Assembly (NCBI GenBank): GCA_040357565.1
Contig: JBDODJ010000003.1
Strand: one strand, 5' to 3'
Origin: Cercozoa sp. M6MM
Taxonomy: Eukaryota; Endomyxa: Ascetosporea
Length of the DNA stretch: 64,000 nt
The notes beneath the pieces are model-generated. The model worked only from the letters and a program-made list of their open reading frames with translations. It did not search any database and was not told the DNA's origin. Both the position numbers and the translations under genes were made by a program. This document shows, in pieces, positions 11,259-25,120 of this stretch. Position 1 is the stretch's first letter; each line of letters opens with the position of its first letter.

Positions 11259-13118
11259 TAGATGGACAGATGGGTGGATGGATAGATGGATGTATGGTAC
11301 CTTCTCAGCAACTTCGGCGAGAACCTCGCGCACACCAAGCTGTCCGACAAAGTTCTCGAGGTACTCCTTGTGCTCCTTCTTGTTGGCCTCCTCAAACAAC
11401 TTTTCGTGCGACCGGTAGTCTTTCTCGGGGTCGAACTCGCTCACTCGCATGAATTCAATAGCCAGCTGGCGTTCAAACTCTTCCTTGTCCTGTGGGAAGA
11501 GGGTATATCTGAGGGTACACTAGGGACAAGGTACAGCGTTATACCATAGACTTGGCATCACGCATCATGCGCGTCAGACTGATCGGAATGACTTCGCGCT
11601 GGTACGACAGCGCAGCCGTCAGCATCACCGGGTCCTGCGACGCGAGGCACACAAACTTGGGACCCGAGCGGTGGAAGCCTTCCACGTCACTGCACGGGGT
11701 AGGTACAAGTGCATCCCACCTCGCTCTCCAACACAAGATACAATGCTTACGGTCTTTGCATGCCATAGGTGTCCTTCTCGGCCTCGGCAGCGTCGTGTCG
11801 GTACTGTGCAGGGCTGTCCAGCTCGTTGGTGCTACCATACAGGTGCGCATATCTATGTATATATTGTGTGTCGAGGTGAGTACCCGTGTAGTCTGGCGAC
11901 ACGTTCGCACACCTTGCGCAGCTTGTCGTTTAGATGCGGCATCACTGTCTCTTGGTGCTGTTTCCAAATACACACAACATACACACAGACACTTGCATCA
12001 CATATATGTAAACATATATATACACATATCTACACATACACACAGACACACAGACACAGACACAGACACACAGACACACAGACACACAGACACACAGACA
12101 CACAGACACACAGACACACACATACACACCTCCTTGGAGAACAACATGCGGTAGTCGCGCGTCAGATCAGCGCCAAAAATCTTACTGCACACAATAGTTC
12201 AGACATGACATCAGCAAATGTCTTAACCCAACGGTGTCTCGCCCAACAATGTCTTACGGCAGAACGTCGCTTTTCTCGCAGTAGGCCAGCACTCGCATCG
12301 GCAGCAGCTGCTCGATGCTCTCGATTCGCTCCTCCGGGAAGAGCTCCTTCACGCGCAGATCGAGCGACTTGCGCTGCACGCTGCCAGGGAATGGTGAGTA
12401 ATGGAAGTAAGGTTAAACGGAAGGGGGCAAGGGTAAACACATGTGTACTTGGCCGGCAGCAGGTCGTAGAGATCGATGCGGCCGTCGACAACGTAACTGA
12501 GCGTACGGAAGCTGGCAATGAGGAAGGAGCGCACCGTGCTGTCGTGGTCACAGCCGTGGATGACCCAGTCGAAGTGACGAGAGTGGTCGTCCAGCCACTC
12601 GGACAGACGGTTCCAGTGCTGCTCCAACGTCGGAAAGAACAGGCAGTTGACGCGCCGGTTCAGCTCGATGCGGTTGCGCACCGGCAGCGGCAGGTCCTCC
12701 TCCCCTCGCAGCTCCTTCTTTTGATGTCGGGCCAGCTTCTCGTGCTCGTCAAAGATGTGGATCATGAATCGGGTAAACTTAGTGTGCTTGTCCATGCTGG
12801 GGCTGTCGCCAACCACCTCGTACAACATGGCTTCGTACTCCTCGTGCCCGTGAACGTAAGGCATCAAGTACGGCGAGACAAACCAGGCCTGTTAGGCATA
12901 GTGCAGTGACATTACACACCACACACACACATACACACACACACCACAGAGATGAGTATAGTACCGCCAACAAGCCCGCACAACTGGCACCCACCATCTG
13001 GGCCACGGTTTTGAAATCCTCACTGCAAAACGCTGTGTTCGCGCCGATCTGATTTTTTATTGCGTTTTATGAGGTTGTACCTGTCCGAGAGGCGGAACTT
13101 GGGTCTGGGAACACTCAT
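10706..13118 (-). CDS. Unrecognised multi-exon protein
   Basis: I do not recognise the family. The gene starts MSVPRPKFRLSD at 13118 and ends KMKLAE at 10706. The largest exon runs through YVHGHEEYEAMLYEVVGD, a charged helical part (HIFDEHEKLARHQKKELRGE) and WVIHGCDHDSTVRSF. Later pieces are VKELFPEERIESIEQLLPMR, FGADLTRDYRMLFSKE, STNELDSPAQYRHDAAEAEK, GPKFVCLASQDPVMLTAALS and FRMPRRMLVCAVNDTEQLDP. Codon use and conserved phases across about ten exons show a real protein of some 550-600 residues, mostly mixed alpha/beta, with no signal peptide or membrane span. Three introns are packed with (TG)n or (TGTGTCTG)n on the sense strand. Its product would be soluble; I assign no function. Confidence 0.7.
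11193..11295. repeat. (CA)n / GATGGATA microsatellite in an intron
   Basis: Two (CA) runs are separated by ATGTGCAATG and followed by a GATG-type tetranucleotide stretch. On the sense strand of the host minus gene this reads as (TG)n near the 5' splice site. Confidence 0.9.
11981..12126. repeat. Compound (CACAGA)n microsatellite in an intron
   Basis: CA, ATATATAC and then a long CACAGACA array fill an intron of the minus-strand gene. The sense strand reads TGTGTCTG repeats, the same unit seen in introns of three other genes in this window. Confidence 0.9.
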
Positions 13119-13475
13119 GGTGCAGCAGTACACGTCAACACAGAGCTGCAACTGCGCACTAGTCTCTGGCAATGTTAGCGAGCCACCTCTTCATCAGCTG
13201 AGCCGAACATTGAGTCCAGCCAGCATTATTTGGACAGGACACGCGACAAAACGAGAAGTTGTTTTGGCGGTCTTTCCTTGCCTGACGTCGTTCTATAGCA
13301 TCTACCCTGTGTGCAGGTACTGGATTGTCAACCATATGGTTGGTCGGAGCCATGCTTTGCTTCTGGCACCTGTTTTTGTTTGTTTGTTTGTTTGTTTTTT
13401 TTAAATTCAATGCCACGCCTGTTGTGCAGTGTTTACGAATCGCACTCACCCAGACAGAAAAGTTTCGCTAGTACC
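13119..13475. promoter_or_regulatory. Divergent intergenic region upstream of ARPC5
   Basis: These 357 bp separate two outward start codons. They include a TTTG-type repeat (about 13374-13400). No gene is visible. Confidence 0.4.
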
Positions 13476-13890
13476 ATGGCTGAGCAAGCACAGTTGAGCA
13501 ACTTCGTTTCGGAGATCGAAGGCCTCGTGAGCCAGTAAGTTGCATGCACCAGTTGGTTGTTGGAATCATCACGGATTGGATGTGCGCAGGCGCAACTTCA
13601 CGGGCGCTCTGGACGCGGCCTTGAACAACCCGGTGCGATCCAAGGACGCTGAGGTCAAGTCCGCCGCTGCCGCCGCAGTTGTGCGCGTGCTGGTGCAGCT
13701 GAAGGAGCCCGAATTTAAGGCGTACATCGACAAGCTGTCGACCGACAAGCTCGACACGTTGCTCAAGTACGTGTACAAGGGCTTCACCAACGCCGAGGCC
13801 GCGCCCATCATGCTCAAGTGCCACGCCGCCATCTTCGAGAAGACCGGCCACGGCGGCATCGTGCGTGTGCTGTGCGACAAGAAGATCTAA
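13476..13890 (+). CDS. ARPC5: Arp2/3 complex subunit 5 (p16-Arc)
   Basis: ARPC5 is the smallest subunit of the Arp2/3 complex, which nucleates branched actin filaments at the cell cortex. The start MAEQAQLSNFVSEIEGLVSQ is followed by one intron (13535-13588, GTAAGT...CAG). The second exon carries the helical repeat core: RNFTGALDAALNNPVRSKD, a VVRVLVQLKEPEFKAYI helix, LDTLLKYVYKGF and GHGGIVRVLCDKKI at the end. The YVYKGF and GGIVRVL blocks are the family hallmarks. The spliced product is about 120 residues, slightly shorter than animal ARPC5 (about 150), mainly because the N-terminal extension is reduced. It has one of the few canonical GTAAGT donors in the window. Confidence 0.93.
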
Positions 13891-14372
13891 GACTTGCCCC
13901 GTCTGCAAACCCACCGGCACGAGCGGCGACGCTTTGTCGTGTTAGATTGTTACTTTATGCCTGATTAAGTGCCTGTATTTACTCATGCTGATTTGTAATG
14001 TAGTCGTATTCAAGTTAGTTCATGCTGATTAGTAGTCGAATCAATTATTTATTTAATGCTGATCGGTGTCTGGGGAACGTCAAAAGGGGTTGTATGGTCC
14101 TACCCTAAGCGGGCGGTAGACACGGCCATGCTCTTGTGACCCACCCCAGACTGGTGCAGGGGAACTACATAGTTGGTTTCCTAGAAGACTCAACTAACTA
14201 TTTAAATTGATCGCACACTTAAATAATAACAAGCTGCCACGCCCGACGGAGGGTGACTCTTGTGTCCAGCCGTGTGCAAACTCAAATAAACCACCAAAGG
14301 ATCGTTTTCAGGGCTCTAGCGGCACGAGAACGACATTGAGTGAATTTTTGGTTGTGGGGGTCAGGGTGACAC
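13891..14372. other. ARPC5 3' region and SF3B3 upstream region
   Basis: These 482 bp lie between two plus-strand genes. Short similar units (TTCATGCTGATT-like, at about 13980-14060) recur downstream of ARPC5. The rest includes one copy of the inverted dispersed repeat at 14126-14200. Confidence 0.5.
14126..14200 (+). repeat. Dispersed repeat, copy A
   Basis: This stretch, starting CCATGCTCTTGTGACCCA and ending AAGACTCAACTAACTA, is nearly identical to the reverse complement of 24736-24806. Differences are limited to a few bases around the CCCCAGACTGG part. Flanking bases do not match. It lies between ARPC5 and SF3B3, outside any exon I can support. Confidence 0.9.
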
Positions 14373-17300
14373 ATGAGCGACATTTTGCCGGAGCTGGTGT
14401 GTGTTCACCGCACCATCCAGGTAAACGCGGAGAGTCTAGAAAAATCTTTGTTTTTTCGAAATGCATGACAGAATTCTTGTTGTTGCTATGTGTGGCCCAT
14501 TCGCCGATTGTCAATGTTTGTTCCTGTTGTCGGTGGCTACAGACGCCCACGGCCATCACAGCGTCGGCTTCGGGCTGCTTCTCGGCGCCGAAGCAGCACG
14601 AAATCGTCGTGGCGAAAGGCCATACGCTCGAGCTGCTGCGACCCGATGCTGAAGCGACGCAGTTGGTACCTTTTCGTTGATCTCCCAGTGTGCACTCAAG
14701 ACTGACGCGTGTCGGTGTGCTTAGGTGAGCGTGGCCTCGTGGGAGTGCTTCGCGGTAATCCGCACGCTGCAGACCATGCGCGTGGCCAAGCAGAACCGCG
14801 ACATCATTCTTGTCGGCAGTGACAGGTAGAGTCACCTACCCCCACCCACCCCGCACTCTGTACTTCCTTTTGATGTGCAGTGGCATGCTGATCGCGTTGA
14901 AGTTCAACGCGCGCCACTCGCGTTTCGAGCGTCTCGTCGGGTAAGTATCCCTTGTGTTGTTGTGTGTGTCCGTTGGTATGTGTATTATGCGTTTGCACAG
15001 CGAGATCTTTGGAAAAACGGGTTGCCGCCGCACAGTGCCGGGACAGTACATTGCGGCCGACCCGGCAGGCCGTGCTCTCATGGTCTCGGCGGTGGAGCAG
15101 CGCAAGTTTGTCTACGTGATGGAGGCGCTACCGGATGCCACTGAGGGTATGACTCTGTGTGTACTACCGTCCATATGTATCGTCCATGTGTACTGTTGTG
15201 CAGCCGAGCTGATGGAAGACGAGCAGGCACTGGGCGGTGACCCGCTGCGAGTGAACGTGTCGTCGCCGATTGAGGCGCACAAGAAGGACGTGCTGGTGCA
15301 GTCGCTGACGGCGCTGGATCGCGGTCTCGGCGGCAACCCGCAGTGGGCCGCGCTTGAACTCGACATGCGCGAGGACGCCGAGGCACTCAACGACGCCGCC
15401 GCCAAGCTGCGTGCCGCTGGCGACACTACGACCGACCCGTGCACGCAGGTAGTGCCTGCTATATTCTCTCACTATACCCTGTACCCATATACTCCTATAC
15501 TCTTAGGTGGACGCACTGGCCAGTAAGATGCTGACGTTCTACGAACTCGACCTGTCGCTCAACACGGTAGTGCGTCGCTATGCGGAAGAGGTCGACGCCA
15601 CGGCCAACCTGGTAGAGACTGCGTATGTCTGTGGGTGTGTCTGTGTCTGTGTCTGTGTCTGTGTCTGTGCCTGTGTCTGTCTGTGTGTGCATGGGATCTG
15701 TCTGCATAGGTGGTGGCTGTCCCCGGCGGTGCTGTCGGAGGAGGCGAGAATGGTAGCTTCTTCCAGGGTAGGTAGTAGGTAGGTGGCGTATGCACACATG
15801 ACATGCGTAGGCCCCGGCGGTGTGCTGGTGTTCTCGGAGAACTGGGTCACGTGGCTCGACATGGAACAGGACGAGGTCCGCGCGCCGTTCCCTCGTCGGT
15901 ACCTGACTTTTATACTTAGAGTGTATGTGCTTGGTCCATATAGTGGTATTTGTGCGCAGCTGGGGCTGGCCCGACGAGCGCGGTTTGATGGCCGTCAACG
16001 CCGCTGTGCATCGGCAGAAGGGCCTCTGCTTTGTCATGGCACAAACTGAGCTTGGCGACCTGTACAAAATCACGCTCGACTGGTCGCCCGAGGCCGAGCC
16101 GCGCGTGACGTCGCTGCGCGTCGAGTACTTTGACACACTGCCGCGTGCCACCTCCATCTGTCTGCTGCGCAACGGCTTCTTCTTTGCCGCCTGCGAGACT
16201 GGTAGGTCCTTATACCCTCCATACCTCCTAACGTATCCCATCCCATCTGACAGGTGACCACCTGCTGGCCGCCTTCCAGGGTCTCGGTGGCGACACTGGT
16301 ATTTACCTCTTTCCTTTACCATACCTTTTACTCTCTTACTTCTCTTTCCCCCCCCCCCCCCAGACGCCGTGTTCTGCACGGACCAGACCGAGGAGTACAC
16401 GTACTTTGCGCCGCGTCCGCTGCGCAACCTGCTCGTGTACTTTCACCTTTCCCATTCACCCTTCCTTTACCCCCCCCCCCCCAGCTGTGACACGTTGCCG
16501 TCGCTGGCGCCGCTGACGCAGCTGCACGTGGCCCGACTGCCCAACGCCAGCAGCGAGGACGACGAGGCCAAGGTAGTAACCACCTATGTCTTTTACAATG
16601 TGTACGGTACTAGATTGGGTATGAATGGACATGGGGAGAGTATATATGTACGGGTAGGCCGGCACACTGTCGACTCGCCTGGTCGCTCTGTGTGGTCGCG
16701 GAGAACGCGCTGAGCTGCGCGTGCTGACGCGCGGTGTCGCCGTGTCGACGCTGAACTCGTTCGAACTGCCGGCGGCGCCGACTCGCGTGTGGACGCTGCG
16801 CTGTCTTGACGGTACATACACATGCATATATATATATATATATATATAATATATGGGCTATTATATTGTACAGATGACGAGTACCACTCGTACATTGTGC
16901 TGAGCTTCGCCAACGCGACGCTGGTGCTCAAGATGGGCGACACGGTGGCCGACACCAAGGAGACTAACCTCATCCTGGACGCGCCGACCGTGCACGTGGC
17001 TCTCATGGGCACGCGCGACGCGCCTTACATCGTGCAGGTGCTGCGCGACCGTGTGCATGTCGTGCAACTCAACGGTACACCTTTGTCCCTGCCCCACCCT
17101 ACTCCTACCCGACCTGCCCTACCCTACCCTACCCATGGTCTTAGGCGAGCGACTGCAGCAGCGACTGCAGCGCGGAGAGGACGAGGAGGACGAGGAACTG
17201 CCCGTGGTGCAGTCGACGGACGTGCAGCTGCCGCAGACCGATCAGGTCAAGTGCGCCAGCAGCAACCGCACGCAACTCGTGCTCGCCATGGAGAACGGCC

Positions 17301-20180
17301 GCATGTACCCTCCCCCATTACCCCCCCCCCCCGGTGGCCCCCCTTTACCCCCCCCCCGTGCAGCAACCTGTTCCAGTTGTCGACGCAAGTGAGCGGCGGT
17401 GCACTGCGTCTCGTGGCCAAGAACGACTTTGGCTGGGACGTCTCCTCGGTCGCTGTCATGCCGACCACTGGTGGTACATCATTTGGTCCCTTTGTACACC
17501 ACCTGGTCGATCTGTACACACCGTTTGTACATCACATGTTCATCTGTGCCACGTGCAGATGAGTTGACGGCGCCGTTCGCGGCCGTTGCGTGTCAGCACG
17601 ACAGCACGGTGCGCATCGTGTCGCTCAGGAGGCAGGCGGTAGCTACCACCCTTTATTCCCCCCCCCCCCACACACACACACACACACACCCTTCACCCCT
17701 GTGTAACATGGTGTTGTAGAGCACGGGTACCTCGCGCTTCGGCAACATCGGCGGCTCGGAACTGCTGGACACGGTGACGACCTTTGCCGTGTCGACAGGC
17801 CAGGGTAGCAACCCCTCACATTTCTGTATATAGATGGGTATATGGGTATCAATCAACAGAGGAAGTGACGGCCATGGACTACCCGCGGTCGGTGCTGCTG
17901 TCATACATGCCGACGCAGGCTGGCAAACAGCTCTACCTGTTTGCCGGTCTCAACAATGGGTATGTTTCTCTCCCTCACATGCATTGTGTATCATATAACT
18001 TCCTGGGGTGGTGCAGTGTGATGCGTCGCTGGCGCCTGAACGCCAACACGGCGGCGCAGGAGGCGAACGACGACAGAAGCCGCTTCCTGGGCACGACGGC
18101 CGTCTCGGTGCGCGCCTGTCGCGTCGACGGACACAATGCCGTGCTGTCCTTGTCGTCGCGGCCCTGGCTCGAGCACGCCAAGCCGTCGCACCGTTTGCTA
18201 CCGCTTGCTGTACCTTCATGGCTTCTCACCCTTCTCCTCTGCCTTACCCCCCCCCCACGTATAGTGCGACGCCATGACAGACGCGGCGCCGCTGAACACG
18301 GCCGACTGCGCCGACGGTTTCGTCGGCATTGCCGGCAAAACGCTGCGCATCGTGGCCACTGAGCGACTCGACCAGGAGTTCACGTCGCAGCGCATGAAGC
18401 TTAAGTACACGCCGCGTACGCTGGTACTTTCCTTGTTCATTTGTACTGGTCCAGTTGTACCTGTGTGTACGTTCAGTCCAGTTGTACCTCTGTTGTATAG
18501 GCCGTGCACCCAAGCATTGCGACGGCCGTGGTGGTGGAGAGCGACGCGCGCACCATGACGCTGTCCAAGGCGAAGCAGCATCAGGCAGCGCTCGACGAAC
18601 TGCGCCGCGAACTCACCGGCGAGGAGGACGCCGACATGGAGGTCGATGATGGTACCCTCCCCTTTCTTTCTATCCCTGCCCATATACCTGGGTATATGGA
18701 TACTACCATGGGAGCACAGAGGACGAGGACGAGGAGGAAGACGATGGCAGCAAGCGACCCTACCCGGGCGCAGCACGTGTGCCTGCCGAGGCAGGCGAGT
18801 GGGCCTCGCTGCTCCGCGTGGTGACCATGTCGCCTCTGCGCACTGTGTCCTTGCTGGAGGTACCTCTTAGTTTTGTGTACAGCTACATGTACAGATGTAC
18901 CACCCTGGTACGTTTGATCGGTACAGTTGGACGAAAACTGCGCGGCCGTGTCGGCAGCCATTCTGGCTCTGGACGGCGCGCCGGGCCAGAAGCCTGTGCT
19001 CGTGGTGGGTGTGGCGCAGGGCCTGCGACATTTGCCGAAGCGAGAGGCCGAGAACTACTGGATCCACGTCTACCAGTTCAGCAACGACGACAGGCAGATC
19101 CGCCTGTTGCACCGTACGCCCGTGCAGCACCTGCCGCTCGCCTTTGCTGCCTTCCAGGGACAGGTATTCTTTTCTGCCCCCTGTCCTTGACTGTAAGCCC
19201 CCTATACCCCCCCCCCGGACAGTTGCTCGCCGGCGTGGGTTCGCTGCTGCGTCTTTACGCGCTGGGCCGACGACGCCTGCTGCGCAAGGGCGAGTGCCGT
19301 CAGTTGCCGCATGCCGTACCTCCTGCTACTATCTAGTACTACCTGTACCGACAAGCATGTTGGTGTACTGCACTGCAGGTGCGATCGATCGAAGTGATCG
19401 GCCGACGACGTATCATGGTGGCCGATGCGGCGCACTCGGTGCACGCCGTGACGTACAAGCCGGCACACAAGCAGCTCCTCGTGTTCGCCGACAGTGTGGC
19501 GCCACGACACGTCACTGCCATGACGGCGCTCGATGCCGATACCGTGTACACCTTGCTATTTAGCCTCCGTCATGCCCCTCCTATTTTTCTGCCTGGACAG
19601 TGCCGTGGCCGATAAGTTCGGCTCGCTGGGCGTGCTGCGACTGTCGCCCGAGGCGCAGCTCGACCGCGACGAGACAGCCGCGGCGCTGCGCTACGGCTCG
19701 GCCGAGGGCAACGGCGCGCATGCCAAGTTTTCCGAGCTGTGCAACTTCTTCACGGCCGACATGCCGCTGTCGCTGCGCCGTGCGCCGCTCGTCGACGGTG
19801 GCGACGACGTCATCGTGTATGGCAGCGTGCTCGGTGCCGTCGGTGCTCTCGTGCCGCTGCGCTCGCGTGCCGAAGCCAACTTCTTCCAGCAGTTTGAGCA
19901 GCTCATGCGGCAGAATGGTACTCTCTCTCGGCATGTCTAGTCACGACCCTTACCACGCCCGTGCTGTGCAGTGCGTATCCGTCCTCTGCTGGGCAACATG
20001 CACATCAAGTGGCGCGGCTTTTACTTCCCCGTCAAGAACGTCGTCGACGGCGATCTGCTCGCGCAGTTTGCGGCGCTGCCGGCCGAGGAGCAAGACGCCA
20101 TGGCCGAGGAACTCGAAGTCCAAGGTGGCCGCCTCATGCTCCTCAAGAAGATCGATGACGCACTCAATAACCTCATGTAG
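14373..20180 (+). CDS. SF3B3: Splicing factor 3B subunit 3 (SAP130)
   Basis: SF3B3 is a triple-beta-propeller scaffold of the U2 snRNP SF3b complex that recognises the branch site. The first exon is MSDILPELVCVHRTIQ. The order that follows is that of SF3B3: APKQHEIVVAKGHTLELLRP, ILVGSDSGMLIALKFNARHS, EIFGKTGCRRTVPGQYIAAD, SSPIEAHKKDVLVQSLTALD, LTFYELDLSLNTVVRRYAEE, MAQTELGDLYKITLDWSPEA and FFAACETG. Later parts include YIVLSFANATLVLKMGDTV, EREKYTPRT-type blocks and GVGSLLRLYALGRRRLLRKG, closing with WRGFYFPVKNVVDGDLLAQF near residue 1150. About twenty introns split it, many with GTAC donors and C-run acceptors. A Glu/Asp-rich insert lies near 18620-18745. DDB1 and CPSF1 are related, but FGKTGCRR and PVKNVVDGDL are SF3B3-specific. 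Confidence 0.95.
15616..15710. repeat. (TGTCTG)n in an SF3B3 intron
   Basis: Repeats of GTGTCTGTGTCTG fill most of this intron on the sense strand, between exons ending TANLVETA and beginning with the next conserved SF3B3 segment. Confidence 0.85.
16826..16853. repeat. (AT)n in an SF3B3 intron
   Basis: A run of AT dinucleotides of about 28 bases lies in an intron of SF3B3. Confidence 0.9.
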
Positions 20181-20395
20181 ACTAAATTAGCGTGTCCTCA
20201 ACTTACTGCACTACTGCACTACAGATAAAAAGTGTACGGCGACAATATTTTTTTTATAATGCGTTCAAATGGACGCAGGACGAAAATCGCCGAGCTCGAC
20301 GCGCTTTGCATTGCAAGTCGCTTCTTACAGCAACGCGCGCAACTCAGCACCGACCCAGACTTTTGTAGTGCCCTGGACACTCGCTGGACGCAAAA

Positions 20396-20738
20396 ATGGC
20401 TCTCGGCAATTTTCAGTTCATGAACTCGACCTTCAAGGCCGTGTGCTACATGTTCGGCGTAATTTGTTTCCTACGTTTTATCGTTTTGCTCCTGCTTATC
20501 CACCTGTGCGTGTAGTCTTCGATCCCCCTGGTGCTCTTTATTTCCTGGAAGCAGCGCAAGGACACGTACCCGCGTCCGCCCTACATGCGTAGTCTCGCTT
20601 TCTTTCTGGTTATCTTACAAGAGACCGTGCGACTTGTGTGCAGCCATGCTCGCTGATCACGTGAAGGAGAGCATCGTTCGATCGCAGGAGTACGTGGCGC
20701 TCCTCGAGCGACAGGCTGCCGAGGCCAGCGTGGAGTAA
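20396..20738 (+). CDS. Small single-span membrane protein
   Basis: I do not recognise this small protein. Three exons join in phase to about 76 residues. The first encodes MALGNFQFMNSTFKAVCYMF, the second SSIPLVLFISWKQRKDTYPR then PPYM, and the third an amphipathic helix (VKESIVRSQEYVALLERQAA) ending EASVE. The only hydrophobic stretch runs from KAVCYMFG into IPLVLFISW, followed by a basic KQRKDTYPRP turn. This resembles the many small accessory subunits of mitochondrial inner-membrane complexes, but I see no diagnostic motif. Introns at about 20459-20516 and 20590-20642 have GT...TAG/CAG ends. It follows SF3B3 by 215 bp on the same strand. Confidence 0.62.
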
Positions 20739-21122
20739 CTTTACTTTTCTCTTTGTACCGGCCGCTACCGCCGCACTACGGCGCTTCGACGCGCCAGCAC
20801 ACGAACACTGACGTTTTCGTTGTTCAGTTGTTTCAAAGACACCTGACTGTTTCGTAAACTCACGGTGCCTCTCAGTCCCGGTTTCTTTAGTTCGCTCACG
20901 TCATTACGCGTCGCGTCGTGTCAATCAACCTGCGTGTGCCGCAGTGATTTACATATAGCGAGCATGAGAAACGTCCTAAGACTTAACCGTTCGCGTGGCG
21001 GAAAGGGAATCCTCTCTGGTCAAACGGGTGGCATTGTTGACATAGGATCGCTATGCCGACCGTGCAAGTCGGCTGAGCCCGAGTGACATACATGCGTGCG
21101 TCACGGTGAATTCAATTACAAG
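20739..21122. other. Convergent intergenic region
   Basis: These 384 bp lie between convergent stop codons and hold no feature I can name. Confidence 0.45.
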
Positions 21123-22265
21123 CTAAGAGAAGAAAACGGACAGCGGTACAACGTCGGAAGCTTCGTCCGGCAGCAGTGGCTTTAGATCTTCTGGTACATT
21201 GTCCACACCGAGCAGGACCTTGACCGACGAGGTTCGCTTCGGCTGTGTGTCAGAGCGAGACATAGCACAGACATATTAGCACACAGCTTACATGTAGCGT
21301 AGTACCGGCTCGGTGAGCTTGGCTGCGATGGCAAGAGAAAGCCACTGCTCCATCGCCGCCACGGCAAAGTCATCGCCGCCGTCTTCGTTCGCCTTCGTGG
21401 AACCAGAAAGTTAGATTTAAGGTCAGATTTAAGCACAGCTAACAACGCAATGAGAAAATGTACAGTCGTCAATCCGTCGTAGTATCGACAGTCAGCGTGA
21501 GTCCATATCCTGTAGCCGCAAGATTGGACGGCCTTTGCTGCGTCTTCTTTTTCCTACACACGTGTACGTTGAATTCTACAAATACCAATGCAGAAACAAA
21601 TTGCAACGTACTATGCCAGGCAAAGCATCGGTCATGTCGCCTCGGGAAAGCAGAAGCATGAGCGGCACCGCCATAGGATCCACGTTGGAAGCTGCGAATA
21701 CAAACATACACATACCAACACATTCAACAGAAAACAGAGCTGTGTTATCAATACCGTTGAGAGCTGCACGCATCTGATCCCCAGCGTCAAACGAGTTGAA
21801 CGACGTCGCGTCGGCCAAAACAACCGCACCATCACAAGGCTGTCGGCGAAGAAGGCGCACGAGTTCTTCGGGGTCTAAACGAGAACTGATCTCTTGCAGA
21901 CAAATCGAAACGCTAGAGTTCGTCGTGCCGTCACTGTTGCTTTCGCTTCGCGCATCCTGACCACTCGCTGTCGCTTCCTCGGTGCTTCGAGACGAAGCGA
22001 AACGCGACCAAAATGTTCGGGTCTCACGTTTTTTCGGCGCAAGTGTCACTTTCTTTTCACCGCTGGCAGCACTCGGTTCTGCCACAAAGCCCAGGTCTGC
22101 AATGTCGACACGGAGTGAAATGCCTTCCTCCGGATCCACGCCTTCAGTGATGATCGCGTCGCGCGCATAAGCTGCTAGATGGCACACACGCCGCAAGAAT
22201 GATGACTTTCCTGAGTCGACGCCACCCAGCACGAGAAGCTTCAGGCGCTGACGGTCCCGCATCAT
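21123..22265 (-). CDS. Divergent P-loop GTPase-like protein
   Basis: After MMRD the N-terminus reads RLKLLVLGGVDSGKSSFLRR, a Ras-type first strand and P-loop (GGVDSGKSS). A switch-like acidic segment (TEGVDPEEGISLRVDIADLG) follows. A long Ser-rich insert contains KKRETRTFWSRFASS. Then come CDGAVVLADATSFNSFDAGD, which takes the place of strand 4, and VPLMLLLSRGDMTDALPG, which stands where NKxD specificity is normally found but reads SRGD. Later exons give TGYGLTLTVDTT and a helix EDGGDDFAVAAMEQWLSLAI. The C-terminus, SVKVLLGVDNVPEDLKP to SVFFS, has no lipid-modification CaaX. A Rab-like origin with degenerate nucleotide specificity is my inference; the P-loop itself is unambiguous. An ATG at 22403 lies upstream in frame but adds an unlikely tail. 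Confidence 0.65.
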
Positions 22266-24395
<2,130 letters not shown>

Positions 24396-25120
24396 GCGAG
24401 TGGCCACCTGTCAGTGTCGACCTTTGGACCGGCGCCGTTCCTTGTCATCGCTCTGGAGCTGGTGGGCGTGCTGCGCTATGACCGACTGCGTTTCTCGTAT
24501 CTGGTGGTTTGCGTCGCATCGTCGCACTGTCTTGGTTGATGCCGTGCTATTGGCTCGTCAATGGTGATAGCATACAATTTGAAATAGATCGTGAATTCGA
24601 TACCAAATTTGAACTTGAATCGAAACAGAAATTCGTATGTGCGCGTTCAGTTCACGTCAGTTGCACGCGGTTTCAGTTTGAGTTTCTGCCAGTGTTCGCT
24701 AATTTGGAACTCGTTTAAGTGTCCAGTACAGTAGTTAGTTAGTTGAGTCTTCTAGGAAACCAACTATGTAGTTCCCCTGCACCCAGTCTGGGTCACAAGA
24801 GCATGGTGTTCAGTACAGTACTCGGATCGGGTCAACTCAACTGGTTACTAAAACGTATTGGAAACCGGGAACCTTCGCATACCGTACGGCAGTCAAGTAG
24901 CGGCACAAATCACCACATCAAATGCGGTGCGGTGTGAATACAATTTAATTAAATTTTTGCAATTGGTCAATCAAGCTGCCGTGGTCAAGGTTGCGCAAGT
25001 TGTTTATTTATCTTTGCTTTTTGAACCTGCGTCTCCTTTGAGAGTCGCGCGACTGGGCCGAGTGGCTCTGTCTCTGCTGCAACAAGATAAAAAGTAAAGC
25101 ATGTGCACCAAGCCCTCCAG
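24396..25120. other. Convergent intergenic region with dispersed repeat
   Basis: These 725 bp lie between the beta-tubulin stop and the stop of the Gln-rich minus-strand gene. An inverted copy of the dispersed repeat lies at 24736-24806. The rest is AT-rich with no supported gene. Confidence 0.5.
24736..24806 (-). repeat. Dispersed repeat, copy B
   Basis: This is the reverse complement of copy A at 14126-14200, with the same core around AAACCAACTATGTAGTTCCC. It lies 341 bp beyond the beta-tubulin stop codon. On the plus strand its ends AGTTGAG and CCAACT can pair as a short hairpin. Confidence 0.9.

Noticed and set aside
14126-14200. The dispersed repeat as a tRNA or snoRNA
   Set aside because: I found no cloverleaf, A/B box, C/D box or H/ACA pattern, only a short hairpin. 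The class is left open.
24396-24720. A gene in the 3' region of beta-tubulin
   Set aside because: Short open frames (for example 24337-24567) overlap the tubulin end or are AT-rich, without domain or splice support.
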